A stretch of 47,974 bases of DNA from an uncultured Sphingomonas sp. (GTDB lineage Bacteria; Pseudomonadota; Alphaproteobacteria; Sphingomonadales; Sphingomonadaceae): NCBI GenBank assembly GCA_913777295.1, contig CAJYRU010000342.1:1-47974 (forward strand), written 5' to 3'. Made by a program: the position numbers and the translations under genes. The notes under the pieces are model-generated. The model searched no databases and was not told the origin of the DNA. It saw only the letters and a list, made by a program, of their open reading frames with translations. Numbering within the stretch: position 1 is the stretch's first letter; every line of letters begins with the position of its first letter. Shown one piece after another: positions 22,266 through 30,686 of the stretch.

Positions 22266-22618
22266 AAACAAGCGGCTGGCGTCCTGTCACGCCAGCCGTG
22301 CCTCCCAAGAAAGGTGAGAAACTGATCGGATTAGCCGGAGCGTTCATCTCATCGATCTACGCCTTAACCCTCGCGGCAACGCCTGGCGGATTGAACGCTG
22401 AGGGTTGTCACACAGATCGTAAGGGCGGCACGGGCTACCATTGCCACCGGCCCGTTCGCAGGCAGCCGGCAGCGCAAACTCGATCTCTCCTCTCAAACAC
22501 CACGAGCTTTCGAAATTGCACGGAAGCTCGCGCGGCAGGCGCTGCCCCAGTTCGCCGCGGTGATGCCGGTTACAGCAGACAACTCGATCGCGACGGTGAT
22601 GGCGTTGGTTGCGAATAG
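22262..22618 (+). CDS. YHYH-like and excalibur-domain protein
   Basis: A 118-residue protein from a GTG overlapping the stop of 21675-22265. A hydrophobic stretch (LIGLAGAFISSIYALTLA) precedes the motif HTDRKGGTGYHCH, typical of small YHYH/excalibur proteins. The C-terminus is an excalibur Ca2+-binding domain (FRNCTEARAAGAAPVRRGDA, then RDGDGVGCE). It has no nuclease domain, unlike the excalibur protein at 17010. Probably exported; function unknown, maybe cell-surface calcium binding. Confidence 0.75.
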   Translation: MKTSGWRPVTPAVPPKKGEKLIGLAGAFISSIYALTLAATPGGLNAEGCHTDRKGGTGYHCHRPVRRQPAAQTRSLLSNTTSFRNCTEARAAGAAPVRRGDAGYSRQLDRDGDGVGCE

Positions 22619-22747
22619 AGGTGGCCCCAACGCGTTGTAGCGGATCGTCGCATCGGTTGATGCGTAGAGGGAAACGCTGGCGAGCCGCGCCAGTACCGGA
22701 GACGTCATGCTCAACGCACCCGCCGACAGCCAACGACAGCAACGTTC

Positions 22748-23509
22748 ATGACTGGGGTGTGGGCAGCGGGCTTCTGGGGCCTCGTCGGCGGCTCTGCGCT
22801 GCTGCTCGGCGCGATGATCGCCTATTTCGTTCGCCTGCCTCAGCGCTTGATTGCTTCGATCATGGCGATCGGGGCCGGCGTTCTGATCTCTGCCGTGGCA
22901 TTCGACCTGATGGACGAAGCGTTCCAGCAAGGCGGCTTTGACTCCACGGCGTTCGGCTTTCTCGGCGGGGCAGCGGTCTACACGCTTGCAAACATCATCG
23001 TGTCGCGACGAGGCGCCAGGCACCGCAAACGTTCAGGCTCGAACCCGGACGAAAGCCAGCCCGATGCTAGCTCCGGATCCGGCACCGCCATTGCGATCGG
23101 CGCGCTGCTCGATGGCATCCCAGAGTCTGTCGTGATTGGCGTTAGTTTACTCAGCGGTGGCGGGGTCAGTATGGTGACCGTTGCGGCAGTGTTCCTCTCA
23201 AACGTCCCGGAAGGCCTCTCCAGCGCCGCTGGAATGAAGACAGCGGGACATAGCGCACGATACATTTTCGGTGTGTGGGGCGGTATCGCGGTTGCCTCTG
23301 CCGTTGCTGCGATGATCGGCAACGTGGCGCTCGTAGGCAGTAGTCCGGACCTCATCGCCGGGGTCACAGCTGTAGCCGCTGGCGCCATCCTGGCGATGTT
23401 GGTCGACACGATGATTCCAGAGGCCACTGAGGCGACCCATGACTATTCTGGACTGATCGCAGTGTGCGGCTTTCTGGGAGCCTTCATTTTGTCGAAAAGC
23501 GGAGGCTAA
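22748..23509 (+). CDS. ZIP family metal transporter
   Basis: A 253-residue inner-membrane protein with about eight helices. Metal-site helices are visible: SAVAFDLMDEAF, IAIGALLDGIPESVVIGV and VFLSNVPEGLSSAAGMKTAG, matching the paired P-E-(G/S) motifs of ZIP helices 4 and 5. The cytoplasmic loop between helices 3 and 4 is short and charged (SRRGARHRKRSGSNPDESQP) without a His repeat. The family moves Zn2+ or other divalent metals into the cytoplasm. The histidines usual before the PEG motifs are replaced by Asp and Asn, so the metal may differ. Overlaps the convergent response regulator by 4 bases. Confidence 0.85.
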   Translation: MTGVWAAGFWGLVGGSALLLGAMIAYFVRLPQRLIASIMAIGAGVLISAVAFDLMDEAFQQGGFDSTAFGFLGGAAVYTLANIIVSRRGARHRKRSGSNPDESQPDASSGSGTAIAIGALLDGIPESVVIGVSLLSGGGVSMVTVAAVFLSNVPEGLSSAAGMKTAGHSARYIFGVWGGIAVASAVAAMIGNVALVGSSPDLIAGVTAVAAGAILAMLVDTMIPEATEATHDYSGLIAVCGFLGAFILSKSGG

Positions 23510-23913
23510 ACCGCTTTTGCCAACGGTTCGGGCTTCTTGTCATCCGGCAGCATCTTGGCGAGGTGTTCATGCACAGTGCGCTTGTTGAACGGTTTTGAGA
23601 TGAAGGTTGCGCGATCCGGCATGTCGCCTTCCGCCGGCAACACATGGCCCGACGCAATCACGATCTCGATATGGGGCCAATGCCGGTCCACGTGACGCGC
23701 CAGTCCGAAACCGTTAGTCTCTCCCGGCATATCAACGTCTGAGAATAACAGGATGATGCTCTCCGAGTGCTCCGACAGCACGCTCTTCGCTTCCTCGCCG
23801 TCCATCGCGTCGTGAACGCGAAACCCTGCGTCTTCAAGGATGACGGTCGTATCCATGAGGATCATCGGATCATCGTCAACGACGAGGGCGAAAGGAACGG
23901 TTGATGCGGTCAT
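23506..23913 (-). CDS. Single-domain response regulator
   Basis: A 135-residue receiver domain with no output domain. Acidic triad Asp13-Asp15 (VVDDDP), phospho-acceptor Asp59 (FSDVDMPG), Ser88 (VIASGH) and Lys107 (FISKPF) are all present, so it should be phosphorylated by a sensor kinase. Such proteins, like CheY or Sma0114-type regulators, are common in sphingomonads as relays in the general stress or chemotaxis networks. No kinase gene lies next to it. The C-terminus carries a helix and PDDKKPEPLAKAV. Confidence 0.9.
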   Translation of the reverse strand: MTASTVPFALVVDDDPMILMDTTVILEDAGFRVHDAMDGEEAKSVLSEHSESIILLFSDVDMPGETNGFGLARHVDRHWPHIEIVIASGHVLPAEGDMPDRATFISKPFNKRTVHEHLAKMLPDDKKPEPLAKAV

Positions 23914-24059
23914 TGAGTCTAAACCGCTGGTTTCAAAGCAAGTTTCTACTCAGCCGACATAAATGATCGGTCGATCCGCAAACTCCCGAATCGCCAAGTC
24001 TTATAACTGGCACCGTTAGATGCCAGCCTTTGCGGCAATCACAGTTGGGGAATCTCAAT

Positions 24060-24230
24060 ATGCCGAACGCAGTCAGAAATGGTGTTCCGATTATCGGGCT
24101 GCTTTTTTTGGTGCTGGCGTTTTACAAGCTGGTGAAGGGCGACCCTTGGGTCGTGTGGGCGATCCTAAGCTTCCTTTTCGGCGGCTTCAGCGTGTTCGGT
24201 AGGAAGCGAGATCGCAGAACCGACGTCTAG
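24060..24230 (+). CDS. Small two-helix membrane protein
   Basis: A 56-residue protein (start after GGGGAATCTCAAT): helix 1 VPIIGLLFLVLAFYKLV, a GDP turn, helix 2 VVWAILSFLFGGFSVF, and a basic tail (GRKRDRRTDV). Function unknown. Confidence 0.55.
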   Translation: MPNAVRNGVPIIGLLFLVLAFYKLVKGDPWVVWAILSFLFGGFSVFGRKRDRRTDV

Positions 24231-24310
24231 GCGGTTGGGAGTCCGCTCGATCATGATTGCCTAGAGCCAGTCGCATACCGCGTCCCAATCGTCCCTATTC
24301 GAGAGCTGCC

Positions 24311-24661
24311 TTAACGGGCGTATTGTAAACCAATGGGATCGTGCGACAATCTAGACGCGGTTGTCCCACCGTGGCCGACGGACGACTTGCAGTCCGTCGG
24401 CCCACCCGCGCGGGATTGACGCAAACAGCGCACACTGCCCATGCCACCCGGTAACCCTTTGCATACGCTCAACGTGTATCCCGGTCGGGTTACCGCTCTG
24501 CAGTTGTCTGTTGTCCTACGGAACGACAGGGCGGCGGCACGCTTCTCCCAGGGGCGCCGAGCCTCGTCCGCCATACAGCAAGGCGGGCGGGGCTCGATCA
24601 TTTCTGCGGTAACGGGAAAACGGCAAACGCTTCGTCGCGGTGATGCCTGAGTGCTGGGCAT
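24311..24661 (-). CDS. Doubtful reading frame over a hairpin region
   Basis: A 116-codon frame with many Arg, Cys and Thr (for example EARRPWEKRAAALSFRRTTD). The opposite strand also has an open frame (24441-24650). Its 5' end runs into the first CRISPR-like repeat, and its 3' part contains a perfect 11-base hairpin. This DNA may be conserved as a structured element rather than as a protein; no family is recognised. Confidence 0.2.
   Translation of the reverse strand: MPSTQASPRRSVCRFPVTAEMIEPRPPCCMADEARRPWEKRAAALSFRRTTDNCRAVTRPGYTLSVCKGLPGGMGSVRCLRQSRAGGPTDCKSSVGHGGTTASRLSHDPIGLQYAR
24373..24402. repeat. Perfect 11-base stem hairpin
   Basis: GGCCGACGGAC (24373-24383) pairs with GTCCGTCGGCC (24392-24402) around GACTTGCA. 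No T-run follows either side, so it is not an ordinary terminator. Confidence 0.6.
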
Positions 24662-24741
24662 CCCCGCTACAGCGGGGGAGCAATCGCCGTTTTATCTCCG
24701 CCTACAAATCGTACGGACGATCCCCGCTGCAGCGAGGTAGC
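24660..24741. CRISPR. Two CRISPR-like palindromic repeats (possible relic)
   Basis: ATCCCCGCTACAGCGGGGGA plus GC at 24660-24681 recurs as ATCCCCGCTGCAGCGAGGTA plus GC at 24720-24741: 19 of 22 bases the same, start-to-start 60 bases, each with the CCCCGC...GCGGGG stem found in type I-E repeats. The 38 bases between do not repeat. There are only two units and no cas genes, so this is either the remnant of an array or two hairpins of another kind. Confidence 0.35.
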
Positions 24742-25208
24742 TGCTATTGCCACCGCTTAACTGTGGTAGCGCGCGATTGCGTGTGACGTTGAAGAAGTGT
24801 GCGAACAGATTCTAGACCCTGAATCCAAACTGTCCATTTTGCCCAATACCGGCCCTGTTTGAACGATCGAACTGTTCCATACATCGTGTTTTCGCAGGGT
24901 AAACCCAAATCGTACAGCTCCGCTTTGTAGAGCGGGCTCTGATGCACTCACGGAACCGTTGCTATAACCTTGGCGTCGAACAACCAGCGCGTTGCGCAGG
25001 CCGCCGAACGTCGACATTCGTCAACATCGCAGTCTGAACTCTTCTGAAGCGCTCCCCTACGGACCGATAGGGTCGGCGGCCGCTTAGCTCTCGCTGTCTG
25101 TGGCCGTCTCAGTGCACCTTCACCCGGTGGCGGCGGTATTGCGCCTTACCGTCACCATTACCCTCTGCCCCAGCTGCACAACGGCTACGCAACGGCAGAG
25201 ACGAACAC
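24742..25208. other. Intergenic region without gene
   Basis: 467 bases up to the phage tail module. Short frames on the minus strand are not convincing. The last part (near 25120-25205) is GC-rich and should contain the promoter and leader of the tail genes. No tRNA or att-like repeat seen. Confidence 0.5.
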
Positions 25209-25790
25209 ATGGCGACCACCGAACCACGCAAAATGCACACGGCGACAATGCCGGACGGGAAGACGTTCCGTTATCCCGCCGCCGACGTGAATGTCCGCAT
25301 TGATGAATGGATCGAGGCATTCGACGGGCATTACCGGGTCGCGCTTCCCATGGCGCAGATTGACGAGCTGCAACGCAAGGTCGGTTGCAGCTTGTTCGAA
25401 CTCTACGGACGCGTAATGCGGGGTCGGTACGAAGCGGCGGGCGAGCCGATCGCGCTGGCTGTTGAAGGTGTCGCCAGTCCGCAAGAATGCTGGGAAACCA
25501 TTCGGCTCGGGTTGATCGGCGGCGGAATCGCCTATGTCGATGACAAGCAAGTCCCGGTCGACGCAGTAACGGCTAAGCGGCTGGTCGAAAACTATGTGCA
25601 GCCCGGCCCAGTTGTCGATGCCTGGGGCCTCGCCGCTATCATCATTGACCGGCGCATTCATGGACGGCCGGCCCGCCCCGAAGAAGAGGGCGCGAGAGAG
25701 CCGGCAATCCCGCTGGACGCCCTGCCGGCGGGGTCGCGTGAAGCGTTCCTAGCAGCGCGTGCCAGCCGCGCCGCCGAGAAGGCCGAGTAA
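25209..25790 (+). CDS. Phage tail assembly chaperone, GTA-type
   Basis: A 193-residue protein with the pattern of the gene-transfer-agent tail chaperone family: an N-terminal strand region (YRVALPMAQIDELQRKVG), a central helix and the conserved ECWETIRLGLIGGG, followed by AKRLVENYVQPGPVVDAWGL and a C-terminal helix. Tail chaperones keep the tape measure protein soluble and guide tail-tube polymerisation. The C-terminal 30 residues are acidic and alanine-rich. Its stop is shared with the next start (TAATG), as in phage morphogenesis operons. The tape measure gene follows one gene later. Confidence 0.75.
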   Translation: MATTEPRKMHTATMPDGKTFRYPAADVNVRIDEWIEAFDGHYRVALPMAQIDELQRKVGCSLFELYGRVMRGRYEAAGEPIALAVEGVASPQECWETIRLGLIGGGIAYVDDKQVPVDAVTAKRLVENYVQPGPVVDAWGLAAIIIDRRIHGRPARPEEEGAREPAIPLDALPAGSREAFLAARASRAAEKAE

Positions 25791-26185
25791 TGCCACGGCT
25801 GGGGCGGATGGGATCGCTGCCAAACGCCATCATCCGCGAAATGGAGAAGGTGTTGCGGGAGGCGGGCGAGAACGTCCAGACGCGCGCGCAGCGGTCCATC
25901 ACCGAGGGTTCGCAATCCGGCATGAACCACGTTGTTTCTGCGCCCGGCTCCCCTCCGAACAACGACAGCGGCGTTCTGGCAGACGGCATCGAGACTGTCC
26001 GCATGGGGCCGCTGCATCTGCGCGTGCAGTCGACAGCCGATTATGGCGCCGCGCTTGAACTGGGCACAAGCCGCATGGCCGCGCGCCCGTACATGGCACC
26101 CGCACGAGACGCCGAGCGCGTGCCCACGCGCCGCGATCTTGCCAAGGCCTTCAACCAAGCCGTTCGGCGGCATTTCAGGAAATAG
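25790..26185 (+). CDS. HK97 gp10-like phage tail protein
   Basis: A 131-residue protein resembling HK97 gp10 (tail completion/neck family): a helix with MEKVLREAGENVQTRAQRSI, SAPGSPPNNDSGVLADGIE, a strand pair LRVQSTADYGAALELGTSRM, and AARPYMAPARDAERV. The P-G-x-P-P...G-x-L and Y-x-x-x-x-E-x-G-T-(S/R)...R-P-F/Y motifs are hallmarks of the family. It normally links head and tail. Here no head or portal gene is near, so it is an orphan. Confidence 0.75.
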   Translation: MPRLGRMGSLPNAIIREMEKVLREAGENVQTRAQRSITEGSQSGMNHVVSAPGSPPNNDSGVLADGIETVRMGPLHLRVQSTADYGAALELGTSRMAARPYMAPARDAERVPTRRDLAKAFNQAVRRHFRK

Positions 26186-26188
26186 AAC

Positions 26189-28996
26189 ATGCCCGCGCTC
26201 GACCCCCTGATTTTTGATTTGCAGGTCCGTTATCGCGACTTGGAGCAGAACACGCGGAACGCCAGCCGCCTCTTCACGACGGAAACCGACCGAATGAAGC
26301 GCGCTAGCGCCGACCTGACGGCGCGGTTGCAGCGGGACAGCGGCGCTATCGCGGGCAGCATCAAGGGCCTCGCCGGCAGCTTCGCCGCCTATTTCAGCGG
26401 CAAGGAACTGGTCGGGCTAATCGACGGCTTCACGCGCCTGCAAAACAGCCTTCGCGTGGCCGGCCTCGAAGGCGCGGCGCTCGACGCGGCACAAAAGCGG
26501 CTGTTCGCGTCGGCGCAGAAATACGGCGTGGAGATTGGCGGGCTTACCTCGCTGTTCGGTACGCTGACACAGGCGTCCAAGGAATTGGGCGTCACGCAAG
26601 CCGACGTGTTCAAGGTGACGGACACGGTTAGCGCCTCGCTGAAAATCACAGGCGCTACGGCCGAACAGGCGGGCGGCGCGCTGTTGCAGCTCGGGCAGGC
26701 GTTGCGCGGCGGGAAGGTTCAGGCGGAAGAATACAACTCTCTGCTAGATGGCCTGTACCCGTTGCTTGAGGCGGCAGCGACTGGTTCGGATCGGTTCGGC
26801 GGCTCCGTCGCCAAACTGACCACCGCCGTCAAGGACGGCAAGGTTTCATCCAAGGAGTTTTTCGACGCCATCGTGCAAGGCTCGACGGCGATCGAGGCGA
26901 AGGCGGCGCGCGCGGCCGACACGATCGCAGGCGGCTACACGCGGATTACCAACGCCCTAACGATCTATGTCGGGGAGAGCGCCAAGGCGAACGGGGCGAC
27001 CGGCGCGCTTGTCGGCGCGATGGATCTGCTGGCCGACAACATCGACGTGATTATCCCGGCTCTCGGCATCCTTGGGGCCGCGCTCGGCGTCGGCCTGGTA
27101 ACGAACGCCCTGCGCGCGCAAGGGTCTGTGGCGGGCTTAGGAGCCAGCATTTTGGCGGCGTTCGGCGGAGGGGTGGGCCTGGCCATCACCGGCGTTACCT
27201 TGGCGCTGACTGCCTATGCTGCCGAGTCTGCCGAAACCAGCCGTCTTGTCGATCAAGCTAGGGATGCGAACACCCGGTATCAGGACAGCCTCAAGGCAGC
27301 GCAAATTGCCGCACAGGGAGCAGCCAGCGGGCAAGCGGCAGTTGGCGACCAGTCGGCGGCGGCGGTGCCCAAGATTGACGCATTCGCCGGCGCGACCGGG
27401 CGGGCCGCCGCGCAGCTATACAAGCTGGCGCAGGCGCAGAAAGCTGCAGCGATTGAGGGGCTAAAGGCCAAAAAGATCGCGACTGAAACCCGGCTGGACG
27501 AACTGGCGAAGCGGACGCCCGCTGGCCGGGGGGCGACGGGTCAGCGGAACCGCGAGGCGCTGAGTAGGGGCGATTTGCTCGGGCTGGACTTTTCGAACGT
27601 GACGGCTGGCGCGCGCAATCTGTTCAGCAACGGTCGTGCTGATCGGGAGGTGGCGACCGCGATCCAAGAGACGATCGCCGAACGGGATCGGATCGCGGAA
27701 CAAATTGCCGAGACCCAAGGTCGGCCGCTTGAGAAGTTCGCGCCCCCAGCCGTGACGGCAACGCCTGGCGGCAGCAAGCCTGTCAAGACGCCGAAGTCGG
27801 GCGCCGGGCCGAAGGGCAAGACTGACGAGCAACTCGCCGACGAACAACAGCGCATCGCGCAGGAGATTGCGAACGCCAATATTGTTTATCTGCGCCAACT
27901 TGAAGGCGCGGCAACCAGCGCAGAGGAGCGCTTGCGACTTGAGCAGGCTGCGATCGAGGCTAGCCGCGTCGCTAACAATCAGGAGCTTGCGAACGACCAG
28001 CGCTACAACGCTGCGCAGCGGCTGGAACTGCAGAGCCTGAACGACAAAATTGCGGCGTCGCAAAAGAGCGAGGCAGATCGGCGCGAAACGGAAAGGCTGC
28101 GGCTGCAGCAACTCGACATCGTGCAGAACGCCCTCCGCGACGAAGATGCATCGCTCCAACTTCAATCCCGACTGACCGGTAGCATCGCAATACGGAACGA
28201 CATTGAGCGCCGCCGCCTGAAGCTCGCCTATGACATGGAACGCGCAGCGCTGGCCGAAGAGTTGGCGCAGGCGAGTATCGCTAAGGATACGAAGCGCATA
28301 GCCGACGTGCAGCGGCGTATCGCCGACTTGAACGAGCGAGAGCCGCTCGACAAGAAGGTGCTGGATCGTGAGCAGGAAGGGCCGCTCGAGAAGTTCCGAT
28401 CGGACCTTAAGGACGCCCGCGCCAACATCGGTGACAGCATTGAGCAAGCGCAGGTCAGCGCGCTACGAACGCTGAACAATGGGTTGGTCGAAGCTATCAC
28501 GAACAGCAAGTCGCTTGGCGACGTATTCAGTAACGTGGCGTCGTCCATCGTGCAGGATTTGGTCCGCATCGCAGTTCAGCAAGCGATTATTGTTCCCTTG
28601 CTGAACGCACTCGGCGGCGGGATTGGCAGCCTGTTCATGGGCGGGGGCGGCTTCAACCCCTTTGGCCGAGCGTCTGGCGGCTATGTCGGCCCCGGCCAGA
28701 CGGTGCGCGTCAACGAACAGCGTGGCGGGGTGGAGTTGCTACGGATAGGGTCGCAGGGCGGGACGGTGATACCGCTGGGGCAGGTGAACGCCAGCGCCAA
28801 TCCGAGGCAGGCACCGATGCAGCCCGTCATCATCCAGCTTTCGGCCGATGAAGGCGCCATGTTCGTTCCGCGCGTCGAACAGATCAGCGGCAGCACCGCC
28901 GTTCAGGTTGTGCGGGCAGCGGCTCCCTCGATCATGAAAGCAACGTCGGTACAAACTCGCGCGGACGCCAGACGAGACGCGAGATTCAAGCTGTAA
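26189..28996 (+). CDS. Phage tail tape measure protein
   Basis: A 935-residue protein. Residues 1-60 are helical; 60-270 form the conserved tape-measure domain (GLIDGFTRLQNSLRVAGLEG, KVQAEEYNSLLDGLYPLLEA); a hydrophobic section lies near 285-345 (ALGILGAALGVGLVTNALRA); long coiled-coil segments run from about 560 to 760; and the end has a glycine-rich stretch (GGGIGSLFMGGGGFNPFGR) and the ASGGYVGPGQTVRVNE motif of lambda-type tape measure C-termini. It sets tail length and is ejected during DNA injection. It fits a siphovirus tail of roughly 140 nm by the usual 1.5 Angstrom per residue rule. Confidence 0.9.
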   Translation: MPALDPLIFDLQVRYRDLEQNTRNASRLFTTETDRMKRASADLTARLQRDSGAIAGSIKGLAGSFAAYFSGKELVGLIDGFTRLQNSLRVAGLEGAALDAAQKRLFASAQKYGVEIGGLTSLFGTLTQASKELGVTQADVFKVTDTVSASLKITGATAEQAGGALLQLGQALRGGKVQAEEYNSLLDGLYPLLEAAATGSDRFGGSVAKLTTAVKDGKVSSKEFFDAIVQGSTAIEAKAARAADTIAGGYTRITNALTIYVGESAKANGATGALVGAMDLLADNIDVIIPALGILGAALGVGLVTNALRAQGSVAGLGASILAAFGGGVGLAITGVTLALTAYAAESAETSRLVDQARDANTRYQDSLKAAQIAAQGAASGQAAVGDQSAAAVPKIDAFAGATGRAAAQLYKLAQAQKAAAIEGLKAKKIATETRLDELAKRTPAGRGATGQRNREALSRGDLLGLDFSNVTAGARNLFSNGRADREVATAIQETIAERDRIAEQIAETQGRPLEKFAPPAVTATPGGSKPVKTPKSGAGPKGKTDEQLADEQQRIAQEIANANIVYLRQLEGAATSAEERLRLEQAAIEASRVANNQELANDQRYNAAQRLELQSLNDKIAASQKSEADRRETERLRLQQLDIVQNALRDEDASLQLQSRLTGSIAIRNDIERRRLKLAYDMERAALAEELAQASIAKDTKRIADVQRRIADLNEREPLDKKVLDREQEGPLEKFRSDLKDARANIGDSIEQAQVSALRTLNNGLVEAITNSKSLGDVFSNVASSIVQDLVRIAVQQAIIVPLLNALGGGIGSLFMGGGGFNPFGRASGGYVGPGQTVRVNEQRGGVELLRIGSQGGTVIPLGQVNASANPRQAPMQPVIIQLSADEGAMFVPRVEQISGSTAVQVVRAAAPSIMKATSVQTRADARRDARFKL

Positions 28997-29019
28997 TCAC
29001 AACCTCTGGAGAATGAACT

Positions 29020-29148
29020 ATGCTGACCGAGAACGACGTGCGCCGGATCGTGCAGGACGAGATGCGTCGTAGCATGGATGCGCACAACCACCTTCGCGCT
29101 TTCCAGCCCGTCCCAGCCGACAAGGACAATAGCCAGCGCCTGCGCTAA
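29020..29148 (+). CDS. Short protein after the tape measure gene
   Basis: A 42-residue protein (MLTENDVRRIVQDEMRRSMD, ending SQRLR) with GGAG before the ATG. An N-terminal amphipathic helix and a flexible tail. Likely part of the same operon; no family recognised. Confidence 0.5.
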   Translation: MLTENDVRRIVQDEMRRSMDAHNHLRAFQPVPADKDNSQRLR

Positions 29149-29247
29149 CTGTTCAAGTGTCGGCTGGCGGCTGGGACCCGTAAACCAGCCGCCTCGCCAA
29201 CTGACCGGTCCCCGTGATAACGCCGTGTCACAACGGAGAGGGCTGAC

Positions 29248-29475
29248 ATGAAGGCTATAGGGATTGGCGTTCTGATTTTCGGCCTGGCACTGATCGGCCT
29301 GGGCGCAATCCAAAGCCCCCTGACCGAAGCGTTGGTCCGCCCGACTGATACCGTGCAGTATCTTGCCGCGCTACAGAACCAAGCGCTTACGATACATGCG
29401 GGCCTAGCGCTTCTGATCGTCGGAACCATCATTAGCGCGGGCGCGGCGATCGTCGACGCAATCAAGCGGCGTTGA
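29248..29475 (+). CDS. Two-helix membrane protein
   Basis: A 75-residue protein with GGAGAGGG before its ATG. Helix 1 (IGVLIFGLALIGLGAIQS), a short loop with TDTVQYLAALQNQAL, helix 2 (AGLALLIVGTIISAGAAIV) and a basic end (AIKRR). In size and topology it could be a holin-like phage protein, but the sequence gives no more proof. Confidence 0.5.
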   Translation: MKAIGIGVLIFGLALIGLGAIQSPLTEALVRPTDTVQYLAALQNQALTIHAGLALLIVGTIISAGAAIVDAIKRR

Positions 29476-29688
29476 TTAGCGATCCGCTCTGAAAAGTCGG
29501 ACATCCGGCCCATCGCTGCCGGAGGGCGAGCCGTCTGGAATGAACTAACGTCCTGCCGCTTCTTAAGCCCGGACAGACCAGGGCCTTGCGGCTGGTGCTC
29601 TGAACGAACGGAACAGCAGCGCAAGCGGCTGGGGCGGTAGGTATCCTCCGCACGCCGTTTACGCCCTGAGCGGACAACGGAGACATAC

Positions 29689-29922
29689 ATGGCGACCGAA
29701 CCAATCGAACGCTTCCGCCGCGAGGCGCTAACCCTTCAAGCGACTGAAACGCTTGCGGACATGGGCGAACTGTTCGTTGGTGACGATGCAGGAGCCGCGC
29801 TGATCGGGGCCGCGCTCAAGACTTGGGAACGCCGCTGGGGCAACGAACAGGCGCTGCAGATGGCCGTGATCGCGTTAGGTACGATTACGAAGGCGCAGAC
29901 AGCCCATGACGACCACCACTGA
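29689..29922 (+). CDS. Small helical protein, paralogue of 11684-11920
   Basis: A 77-residue protein (MATEPIERFRREALTLQATE; TLADMGELFVGDDAGAALIG; LKTWERRWGNEQALQMAVIA). The middle aligns with the gene at 11684-11920. A GGAGA precedes the ATG. It sits among prophage-type genes; function unknown. Confidence 0.55.
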   Translation: MATEPIERFRREALTLQATETLADMGELFVGDDAGAALIGAALKTWERRWGNEQALQMAVIALGTITKAQTAHDDHH

Positions 29923-30006
29923 CCAGTTATGGGTTCCCGGTGATCGCGACACCTTTGCCCCGAGGTGTCGGTAACGGACCTACCACCGCTATCCTAGCCA
30001 TGCGGC

Positions 30007-30600
30007 ATGGCACTGCACGACATAGCAAGGCATGTTTCGCTCGAAGGCGTGACGCCCGAGCAAATCGCCGCGATCAACGCTTTGAAAGATGGTGTTCACT
30101 ACCGCGTCGGCACATGCCGGCGATACCGGGCATGCCCGCCCGACTTCGCCGAAATGTTTATTCGCTTCGGCTGGGGGCGGGCTATCTATGATCACTATGA
30201 ATGTAGCGATCGTTGCATCGCCCGGTGGATCGAGGAATGCGGCGGCGATGAACTGCGTGCCAAGCGAGCCGCAGTATCCGGTTGGCCCTACACGCGGCGG
30301 CGCAGCCGTTACCCGACCTATGCCGAAGTGGTTGCGGCGGTATTGCGTGGTGAAGAGGTGCTGCCAGTCCCACGCCGGGTGAAAAAGCCAGCACGCGCCG
30401 ACAAGCCGCTCTTCGACCTCGCGTTGGATCGCGGTTACCGGGTTCGTCGGTGGCGATCAAAGCCGAGCGACTGTTACAGATATCACGTCCGTGACCGGCG
30501 CGACCGGCCCGTATTGGGCATTGGCGCCGACGGTGGAACGACTGGCAGCTATGACGAAGTGATGGCGTGGCTCGAGCCCCAGCCGCCCATTCAATGGTAG
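30007..30600 (+). CDS. Hypothetical protein with Cys-rich central part
   Basis: A 197-residue basic protein. The N-terminal third (VTPEQIAAINALKDGVHYRV) is helical; a section with several cysteines (GTCRRYRACPPDF, then HYECSDRCIARWIEECGG) could bind zinc; the C-terminus carries YRVRRWRSKPSDCYRYHVRD and a GIGADGGTTGSYDEVMAW segment. Probably nucleic-acid binding from charge and cysteines, but no family recognised. It stands between two prophage-type groups. Confidence 0.5.
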   Translation: MALHDIARHVSLEGVTPEQIAAINALKDGVHYRVGTCRRYRACPPDFAEMFIRFGWGRAIYDHYECSDRCIARWIEECGGDELRAKRAAVSGWPYTRRRSRYPTYAEVVAAVLRGEEVLPVPRRVKKPARADKPLFDLALDRGYRVRRWRSKPSDCYRYHVRDRRDRPVLGIGADGGTTGSYDEVMAWLEPQPPIQW

Positions 30601-30686
30601 ATGCGGGAGCGTTGCGGTCTGCCGGAAGCCAAGGACGCCTCGGCACAGACGAAGTTCATGTCAGGAGCGATTGAACATTTTGAAGT

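Noticed and set aside
24441..24650. 69-codon plus-strand frame opposite the doubtful 24311-24661 frame
   Set aside because: Neither strand can be preferred; no start signal or known family.
27461..28447. 328-codon minus-strand frame
   Set aside because: Shadow of the tape measure protein gene.
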